The notes under the pieces: generated by a model
Seen by the model: only the letters and a program-made list of their open reading frames with translations
What the model was told of the DNA's origin: nothing
Database searches by the model: none
DNA from: Egaibacter sp046050465
GTDB lineage: Bacteria > Pseudomonadota > Gammaproteobacteria > Burkholderiales > Burkholderiaceae_C
NCBI GenBank assembly: GCA_046050465.1
Contig: JBJOPS010000027.1
Location: 1-25,024 of the forward strand
Reading direction: 5' to 3'
DNA length: 25,024 bases
Part shown: positions 16,459 to 22,095 of the stretch, in pieces
Layout of the letters: each line of letters starts with the position of its first letter
How positions within the stretch are numbered: position 1 is the stretch's first letter
Program-made: the position numbers and the translations under genes

Positions 16459-17463
16459 ATGAAAAAGAACACGCTCATTGCCATGGTAGTCAGCGCTGCG
16501 CTACTGTTACTGGTGCCGCAATTCCTTAAAAACTACGGTATTTACTTGCTGACCTATTGGCTGGTATTTGTGATTGCCACCATGGGCCTGAACCTCACGG
16601 TGGGCTATGCCGGGCAAAAGTCCCTCGGGCAGGCGGCCTTCTTCGGCATCGGCGCCTACACGGTGGCCATCATGCTCAAGGCCGGCATCAGCTGGTGGCT
16701 GGGCATGCCAGTGGCTGCGCTGCTGTGTTTTGCGGTGGGCCTGGGCCTGGGTTTTCCGGCGCTGCGGGTGCAGACCATTTACCTGGCGTTTGCGACCCTG
16801 GGTTTCAACACGGCTGCGTGGCTGATCATGCGCAACGAAGAATGGCTGACGGGTGGCACCTTTGGCATCAACAACATCGTTCGCCCCGGCGTGTTTGGTT
16901 TCTCGCTGGAAGGCAACCTGGCCTATTACTACCTGGTGCTGGCGTTTGCCGTGGTGCTGGGTGTGCTGCTACTGGGCCTGCTGCGAAGCCCCTGGGGCAA
17001 GGCGTTTACCGCGCTGCGTGACAACCCGATCCGCGCCGAGAGCCTGGGTGTGGACATCCGCAACTACACGCTGCTGAGCTTCGCCATCGGCGCGGCCTAT
17101 GCTGGTGTGGCAGGCGGCCTGTTTGCCTCGCTGGTGCAGTTCATCGAGCCGGCGCCGTTTGCTGTGGGTGCGTCCATCATGATGTATCTGATGGTGGTGG
17201 TGGGTGGCCCCGGCTACTTCCTGGGCCCGGTGCTGGGCGCTGCGGTGGGCGTGGTGGTGCCGGAGTGGCTGCGTGATGTGCCCGGTGTGGCCGACTGGTA
17301 CCTGCCGTTGTTCGGTGCGGCGGTGGTGCTGTTGATGATCTGGCTGCCCGAGGGGCTGCTGAGTCTGCCGGACCGCATAAAAGCCAAAAAGCAGGCAAAA
17401 GAAGCCAGTGCAGCCCGCATGGCATCTGCGCAGATAGCTAGCAAATCAGGAGCATCGTCATGA
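16459..17463 (+). CDS. ABC transporter permease, LivM type
   Basis: Second inner-membrane permease, 334 residues, with many membrane segments, the GYAGQKSLGQAAFFGIGAYTVA family motif and the coupling loop GKAFTALRDNPIRAESLGVDI. It starts at ATG 16459, 10 nt after the LivH-type stop. The last 30 or so residues (AKKQAKEASAARMASAQIASKSGASS) form a hydrophilic tail of low complexity. Part of this tail is encoded by a GCTAGCAAATCAGGAGC element (17437-17453) that also provides the ribosome binding site of the next gene. Its TGA overlaps the following ATG (ATGA). Confidence 0.95.
   Translation: MKKNTLIAMVVSAALLLLVPQFLKNYGIYLLTYWLVFVIATMGLNLTVGYAGQKSLGQAAFFGIGAYTVAIMLKAGISWWLGMPVAALLCFAVGLGLGFPALRVQTIYLAFATLGFNTAAWLIMRNEEWLTGGTFGINNIVRPGVFGFSLEGNLAYYYLVLAFAVVLGVLLLGLLRSPWGKAFTALRDNPIRAESLGVDIRNYTLLSFAIGAAYAGVAGGLFASLVQFIEPAPFAVGASIMMYLMVVVGGPGYFLGPVLGAAVGVVVPEWLRDVPGVADWYLPLFGAAVVLLMIWLPEGLLSLPDRIKAKKQAKEASAARMASAQIASKSGASS
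17437..17453 (+). repeat. 17-nt GCTAT-type element, copy in LivM/LivG junction
   Basis: GCTAGCAAATCAGGAGC lies at the end of the LivM-type gene and contains the AGGAG ribosome site of the LivG-type gene. It matches the copy at 22194-22210 (read in reverse complement) at 12 of 17 positions. Confidence 0.4.
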
Positions 17464-18215
17464 ACGCACTGTTAAAAGTTACCGATCTGAAAAAATCTTA
17501 CGGTGCGATTCAGGCTGTGGGTGGGGTGAGTTTTGAAGTGCAGCCCGGAGAAATCTTTGGCGTGATCGGCCCCAATGGTTCCGGTAAAACAACCCTGTTC
17601 AACAGCATGCTGGGGCAGATCACGCCCGACAGCGGCCAGATTGAACTCAAAGGCGAGAACGTCACCCAGTGCGGCCCCATGGAACTCAACCGCAAGGGTG
17701 TCGGGCGCACCTTTCAGACGCTGCAGGTGTTTGGCAAGATGACGGTGCGCGACAACCTGATTGTGGCCGCGCAGGAACATCAGGGAACCATGTTCAGCCG
17801 CATGTTTGCGCCGGGCGACTCGGGTTTGGGCGCCAAGGCGGATGCGCTGATTGATCGCTTCCGCATTCGCCACGTGGCTGACAAGAAGGCTGGCGAGCTG
17901 AGCTACGGCCAGCAAAAACTGGTGGACATTGCCATGGCTTTCATGAGCGAGCCTGATCTGGTGCTGCTGGATGAACCTTGCGCGGGCGTCAACCCCAGCC
18001 TGGTGGGGGGCATCAGTACGCTGCTGAAAGATTTGAACCGCCAACCGGCGGGTGCCAAGAAGAGCAGTTTTGTGGTCATCGAGCACAACATGGATTTTGT
18101 GATGGATCTGTGCCACCGCATCATGGTGATGGTGGAGGGCAAGGTGATGGCCATTGGCACACCGGAAGAAATTCGTGGCAACAAGCAAGTGCTCGACGCA
18201 TACCTGGGGGCCTGA
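17460..18215 (+). CDS. ABC transporter ATP-binding protein, LivG type
   Basis: Cytosolic ATPase of the importer, 251 residues. Walker A GPNGSGKT (37-44), Q-loop region GRTFQTLQVF (82-91), signature LSYGQQK (147-153), Walker B LVLLDEP (167-173) and switch His209 in EHNMDFVM are all present. PCAGVNP after Walker B and the C-terminal GTPEEIRGNKQVLDAYLG are hallmarks of the LivG group. ATG 17460 overlaps the LivM-type stop by 4 nt and is preceded by AGGAG (17448-17452), so the two are translationally coupled. The stop is 2 nt before the LivF-type start. Confidence 0.96.
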   Translation: MNALLKVTDLKKSYGAIQAVGGVSFEVQPGEIFGVIGPNGSGKTTLFNSMLGQITPDSGQIELKGENVTQCGPMELNRKGVGRTFQTLQVFGKMTVRDNLIVAAQEHQGTMFSRMFAPGDSGLGAKADALIDRFRIRHVADKKAGELSYGQQKLVDIAMAFMSEPDLVLLDEPCAGVNPSLVGGISTLLKDLNRQPAGAKKSSFVVIEHNMDFVMDLCHRIMVMVEGKVMAIGTPEEIRGNKQVLDAYLGA

Positions 18216-18217
18216 AC

Positions 18218-18952
18218 GTGACAACCTGTATTGAATTTGACGACGTGGTGGCGGGCTACAAGGACTTCATGATCCTGAACAACCTGAGTTTCAAGGCGGC
18301 CACAGGCTCCATCACCCTGCTGCTAGGCCCCAATGGCGCGGGCAAATCGACGGTGCTGAAAACACTGTTTGGGTTGCTCAAGCCGCGTCAGGGCCGCATC
18401 CTGCTGGATGGCCAGAGCGTCGCGGGAGCTACCCAGAAAGAGTTGCTCGCCAAAGGCATCGCCTTTGTGCCGCAGGGCCGCAACCTGTTTGGTCAGTTGT
18501 CGGTTTACCAGAATCTGGAACTGGGCGGTATCACGCTGGGCATGAAGACCACGCATGAACGCATCCCCGAAGTGCTGGAGTTTTTCCCACGGGTGAAACA
18601 GCGCATGAACTCCATGGCGTCCGCCCTGTCGGGTGGTGAGCAAAAGCAGCTGGAGATTGGCCGGGCGTTGCTGTTGAGACCAAAAGTTCTGTTGATTGAC
18701 GAGCCGTCGATCGGTCTTAGCCCTATCGTGGTGCAGGATGTGTTCAAGCTTTTACGCAAACTGGCTGACCAGGGCACTACGGTGCTGATGGTGGAGCAAA
18801 ATGTCAAAAGTGCGCTCAAAATTTCTGATGAAGCCATTGCGCTGGAGTCCGGGCGCTTGGTATTACAAAAGCCGGCGTCCGAGCTGCTGGCTGACCCGAA
18901 TATCGAGCGTCTGTTTCTGGGTGGCGCTCATGCCGCACCGGCGGCGGTCTGA
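18218..18952 (+). CDS. ABC transporter ATP-binding protein, LivF type
   Basis: Second ATPase subunit, 244 residues. Walker A GPNGAGKS (37-44), FVPQGRNLFGQLSVYQNL around the Q-loop (83-100), signature LSGGEQK (137-143), Walker B VLLIDEP (157-163) followed by SIGLSP, and VEQNVKSAL at the switch region where LivF proteins usually carry Gln rather than His. The start is GTG 18218, two bases after the upstream stop; longer in-frame extensions would overlap the LivG-type gene in a different frame and do not look like protein of this family. With the other four genes it completes an importer. Confidence 0.95.
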   Translation: MTTCIEFDDVVAGYKDFMILNNLSFKAATGSITLLLGPNGAGKSTVLKTLFGLLKPRQGRILLDGQSVAGATQKELLAKGIAFVPQGRNLFGQLSVYQNLELGGITLGMKTTHERIPEVLEFFPRVKQRMNSMASALSGGEQKQLEIGRALLLRPKVLLIDEPSIGLSPIVVQDVFKLLRKLADQGTTVLMVEQNVKSALKISDEAIALESGRLVLQKPASELLADPNIERLFLGGAHAAPAAV

Positions 18953-18992
18953 CCCGGCTGCACTTTTGACTATTTAATAGGGAAACAGCAGG

Positions 18993-19883
18993 ATGAATGC
19001 AAACAACATGGCCCGCACCATCGTCGCAGACCGCGAAGAAATCGTTGAAGGCCCCAACCCACTGGGGCTGGAGGGCATCGAGTTCATCGAATACGCCACG
19101 TCCAAACCCCAGGCACTGGGGCAGGTGCTGGAAACCATGGGGTTCCGGCCGGTGGCGCGCCATCGCTCGCGCGAGGTACTGTTGTACCGTCAGGGGGGCA
19201 TCAACATCATCGTCAACGCGCATTCCAGTGGAACCGCGTTGACCGAAAAGCCCGTGATTGCCGCCGTTGCGCTGCGTGTGCGGGATGCTGGGGCGGCATA
19301 CCGTCGTGCGCTGGAGCGCGGCGCCTGGGCGGTGCCCGTGCACGTGGAAGTGATGGAGTTGAACATCCCGGCCGTGCATGGCGTGGGCACCAGCCGCATC
19401 TACTTTGTGGACCGCCACAAGGAGTTTTCCATCTACGATGTGGACTTCACACCTATTCCTACAGTTGATCAGCGCCCTCCAGCTATTGCGGGCCTGCATT
19501 TCTTTGGCATCGTTCAGTACATTGGCAACGACCGCACGGAAGACTGGACCGAGTTTTATTCGGCGCTGTTCGGATTCTCTGCACTGCCAGCGGAGGAGCG
19601 TTTTGGCATTCTGCCCAAAGGCCGGATTCTTCGCAGCCCGTGCAACAGCTTCTACCTGCAACTGATTGAACCCGAGCCGGGTGTGCTGGATGTAGAAGAC
19701 GACGAGTGTTTACAACGCATGGGGCTGGGTACGCCGGATGTTCAGGCGACAGTCGCGCAGTTGCGCCAGCGTGGCGTTGAGTTCGTGGCGTCCAAGGGTG
19801 CACAGCTGGACAGCCGTGGTGCGTTAACCCGCACGGTCATGGGCAGTGTGATGTTCGAGTTGGTCCATGACGAGCGGAGCTGA
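18993..19883 (+). CDS. 4-Hydroxyphenylpyruvate dioxygenase-like VOC protein
   Basis: 296 residues with two vicinal-oxygen-chelate halves arranged as in 4-hydroxyphenylpyruvate dioxygenase: half 1 begins GLEGIEFIEYATSKPQALGQVLETMGF (25-51), half 2 begins GLHFFGIVQ (167-175). By eye-alignment the first iron ligand is His169 and the last is Glu289 (MFELV), but the middle one, normally in VQHIAF, is Arg242 (LQRMGL). An iron dioxygenase activity is therefore doubtful. The same domain occurs as the C-terminal half of the fused QuiC1-type dehydroshikimate dehydratase of Pseudomonas; here it is free-standing and directly precedes the matching TIM-barrel gene. ATG 18993 follows a weak GGGAAACAGCAGG ribosome region, 40 nt after the LivF-type stop. 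Likely a partner or accessory of the next enzyme (inference). Confidence 0.85.
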   Translation: MNANNMARTIVADREEIVEGPNPLGLEGIEFIEYATSKPQALGQVLETMGFRPVARHRSREVLLYRQGGINIIVNAHSSGTALTEKPVIAAVALRVRDAGAAYRRALERGAWAVPVHVEVMELNIPAVHGVGTSRIYFVDRHKEFSIYDVDFTPIPTVDQRPPAIAGLHFFGIVQYIGNDRTEDWTEFYSALFGFSALPAEERFGILPKGRILRSPCNSFYLQLIEPEPGVLDVEDDECLQRMGLGTPDVQATVAQLRQRGVEFVASKGAQLDSRGALTRTVMGSVMFELVHDERS

Positions 19884-19890
19884 TATGAAA

Positions 19891-19971
19891 TACCCCCACG
19901 CTCATCACTTCGTGTATCGCTGCCCCCCGAGGGGGCGCTCAGTGCCCTTCGGAGCGGCCGGGCGGGCACTG
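19891..19971. repeat. GC-rich intergenic hairpin repeat element inside the operon
   Basis: The stretch fills nearly the whole 90-bp gap between the VOC gene and the TIM-barrel gene. It starts TACCCCCACGCTCATCACTT and contains two hairpins: GCCCCC-CGA-GGGGGC (19922-19936) and CAGTGCCC...GGGCACTG (19940-19947 with 19964-19971). I recognise it as a type of extragenic repeat seen many times in Comamonadaceae genomes (memory, not searched). It replaces any normal ribosome binding site of the next gene and may set a transcription or mRNA-stability boundary. Confidence 0.7.
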
Positions 19972-19973
19972 TC

Positions 19974-20867
19974 ATGAGTCAGTTCGAAGGCAATATTGAC
20001 GACTTCGGGATGGATACCATTTCGCTGGCGGGCCCGCTCAAGGGCAAGCTGGATGCGATTCGCGATGCCGGTTTTTCGCAGGTGATGCTGCTGGCACGGG
20101 ATCTGGTACAGCACCCCAATGGCTGGCAGGCTGCGGTGCAAGAGGTGAAGGACAGCGGCCTGCGCGTGACCGGCTTTCAGGTGCTGCGCGACTTTGAAGG
20201 TTTGTCCGGCCATCTGCACGAATACAAGATCGACATTGCGAAATCGATGCTGGAGATGTGCAGTGCCCTGGGCTGCGGTGTGATGCTGGCTTGCTCCAGT
20301 ACCTCCACCCATGCCACGGGCGAAACATCGGCGCTGGTGCGTGACCTGCGCAAGCTGGCCATGCTGGCGATTCCGATGAACATCAAAATTGCGTTTGAAG
20401 CGTTGTCGTGGGGCCGCACCATTAACGAGTTTCCGCAGGCATGGGACATCATCTCGCAGGCCGACATGCCCAACCTCGGGCTGGGATTTGATTCGTTCCA
20501 TATGTTCGCGACCAAGACGCCGCTGGACGAGCTGGAAATGCTGGACCCCGACAAGATTTTTCTGGTGCAACTGGCTGACTTCATGTGGAACGAAATCAAG
20601 ACGGTGGAAGAGCGCATCAGCACGGCCCGTACGTTCCGCGTTTTTCCTGGCGAGGGCGTTCACAGCGAAGCGCTGGCCGAACTCACACTCAAGCTGCACC
20701 AGATGGGCTACCGAGGTGACTACAGTTTTGAAGTGTTCAACGACGACTACCAGCAGATGCCGCTGGCTACCGTTGCCCAGCGCGCGCGTCGGTCAGCCTT
20801 GTGGCTGGGCGAGGGCGTGCTGCGCCGTTCTGTGCCCCTGCCCAACCAGATCCGGCTGCGACGTTGA
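19974..20867 (+). CDS. 3-Dehydroshikimate dehydratase-like TIM barrel (QuiC type)
   Basis: Sugar phosphate isomerase/epimerase-fold enzyme, 297 residues, predicted to dehydrate 3-dehydroshikimate to protocatechuate. The text matches the QuiC/QsuB group: GFQVLRDFEGLSG (67-79), FEALSWGR (141-148), LGFDSFHM (170-177), FLVQLAD (196-202), FPGEG (224-228) and SFEVFND (251-257). The four metal ligands of the family fall on Glu142, Asp173, Gln199 and Glu253, all conserved, so it should be active. In Pseudomonas QuiC1 this domain is the N-terminal half of a fusion; here it is a separate gene placed after the VOC gene. ATG 19974 lies right at the end of a hairpin repeat and lacks a good ribosome site. 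Its stop is 3 nt before pcaB. Confidence 0.88.
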   Translation: MSQFEGNIDDFGMDTISLAGPLKGKLDAIRDAGFSQVMLLARDLVQHPNGWQAAVQEVKDSGLRVTGFQVLRDFEGLSGHLHEYKIDIAKSMLEMCSALGCGVMLACSSTSTHATGETSALVRDLRKLAMLAIPMNIKIAFEALSWGRTINEFPQAWDIISQADMPNLGLGFDSFHMFATKTPLDELEMLDPDKIFLVQLADFMWNEIKTVEERISTARTFRVFPGEGVHSEALAELTLKLHQMGYRGDYSFEVFNDDYQQMPLATVAQRARRSALWLGEGVLRRSVPLPNQIRLRR

Positions 20868-20870
20868 TTC

Positions 20871-22064
20871 ATGAGCAGTATCTTCGAGGGGTTTCTTTCC
20901 TCATATGAAGGCTTGCAGGCGTTTGGTGATCGTTCGTTTGTGCAGGCGATGCTGCAATTTGAAGCGTCGCTGGCCCGGGCGCAGGCGGCGGTTGGGCTGA
21001 TTCCCGAGTCGTCCGCCCAGTCGATCATCGGAACCTGCAAGGTCGATCTGTTTGACACGGCCAAGGTGGTGCGTGAAAGCGCACGTGCCGGCAGTCTGGC
21101 CATTCCGCTGGTAAAAAGCCTGAAGGAAACGGTGGGCTTGTTCAACCCGGCTGCTGTGGCACACGTTCATTTCGGTTGCACCAGCCAGGACGCTATTGAC
21201 ACTGCCATGGCTCTGGTTACCCGGGACGCGCTGGATTTGATCGAGGCCGATGTCAGCAAGGCTGTGAGCGCGTTGCTGGAACTGGGTACCCTGCATGCGC
21301 ACACCCCCATGCTGGCACGTACGCTGATGCAACCCGCGTCAGTGACCAGCTTTGGGTTCAAATGTGTGGCCTGGGTCGCACCGCTGCAGCGCAGCTTGCG
21401 GCGATTGCACGTTGCGCGGCCAAACGCCCTGAAATTGCAGCTGGGTGGCACGGTGGGCACACTGTCGGCCATGAATGGCAAAGGTACTCGCGTCAGTGAA
21501 TTGATGGCGGCAGACCTGAAGCTGACTGCGCCTCAAATGTCGTGGCATACGCAGCGCGATGAATGGGTGGCTTTGGGTTGTGAGCTGGGTTTGTTGACGG
21601 GTAGCCTGGGGAAAATTGCACGGGATGTCGTTCTGATGAGCCAAGCTGAAGTGGGCGAAGTGGCCGAGCCGGTGGAGCCGGGTCGCGGTGGGCCATCCAA
21701 CATGCCGCACAAGCACAACCCGGTGGCGTCGATGGTGGCGATCGCCGCATCGCAGCGGGTTCCCCAACGGGTGGCGGCCCTGCTGGCGGTGATGCCGCAG
21801 GAGCATGAACGTGCACTGGGTGCCTGGCAGGCCGAGCTGGCCGAATGGCCGCAACTGGTCATATCAGCTCACGGTAGCGCACGTGCGCTGGCACAGGCCC
21901 TCCCAGGTTTGCAGGTTGATGCTCAGCGCATGCTGGAAAATATCGATGCCGTGCGTGCTTCGGTGTCGAAGATGGTGGCAGATGAGTGGTTTCAACCGGG
22001 TCTGGCCAAACACGCTGGTGAGCTGGCGCTGGCTCAGTTGCAGCTGATGTGCGAACCGATCTGA
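20871..22064 (+). CDS. pcaB: 3-Carboxy-cis,cis-muconate cycloisomerase-like (PcaB)
   Basis: Fumarase/aspartase superfamily enzyme that lactonises 3-carboxy-cis,cis-muconate to 4-carboxymuconolactone in the protocatechuate branch of the beta-ketoadipate pathway. 397 residues with family motifs HFGCTSQDAIDTAM (100-113), LQLGGTVGT (189-197) and the signature GRGGPSNMPHKHNP (271-284) that carries the catalytic loop. ATG 20871 is 3 nt after the TIM-barrel stop, so the two are probably translated together. Protocatechuate dioxygenase (pcaGH), pcaC and pcaD are not in the window, so the pathway must continue elsewhere. A different superfamily lyase reaction cannot be excluded, but motifs and context agree with PcaB. 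It ends the operon and converges with gcvP 31 bp away. Confidence 0.92.
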   Translation: MSSIFEGFLSSYEGLQAFGDRSFVQAMLQFEASLARAQAAVGLIPESSAQSIIGTCKVDLFDTAKVVRESARAGSLAIPLVKSLKETVGLFNPAAVAHVHFGCTSQDAIDTAMALVTRDALDLIEADVSKAVSALLELGTLHAHTPMLARTLMQPASVTSFGFKCVAWVAPLQRSLRRLHVARPNALKLQLGGTVGTLSAMNGKGTRVSELMAADLKLTAPQMSWHTQRDEWVALGCELGLLTGSLGKIARDVVLMSQAEVGEVAEPVEPGRGGPSNMPHKHNPVASMVAIAASQRVPQRVAALLAVMPQEHERALGAWQAELAEWPQLVISAHGSARALAQALPGLQVDAQRMLENIDAVRASVSKMVADEWFQPGLAKHAGELALAQLQLMCEPI

Positions 22065-22095
22065 TTTGGCCTCACGGGTGCAAACTGTGGGGTAC

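Noticed and set aside
14648..16484. Long minus-strand frames of 324 and 315 codons opposite the binding-protein and permease genes
   Set aside because: His- and Gln-rich shadow proteins typical of antisense of high-GC genes; the plus-strand genes have full family motifs.
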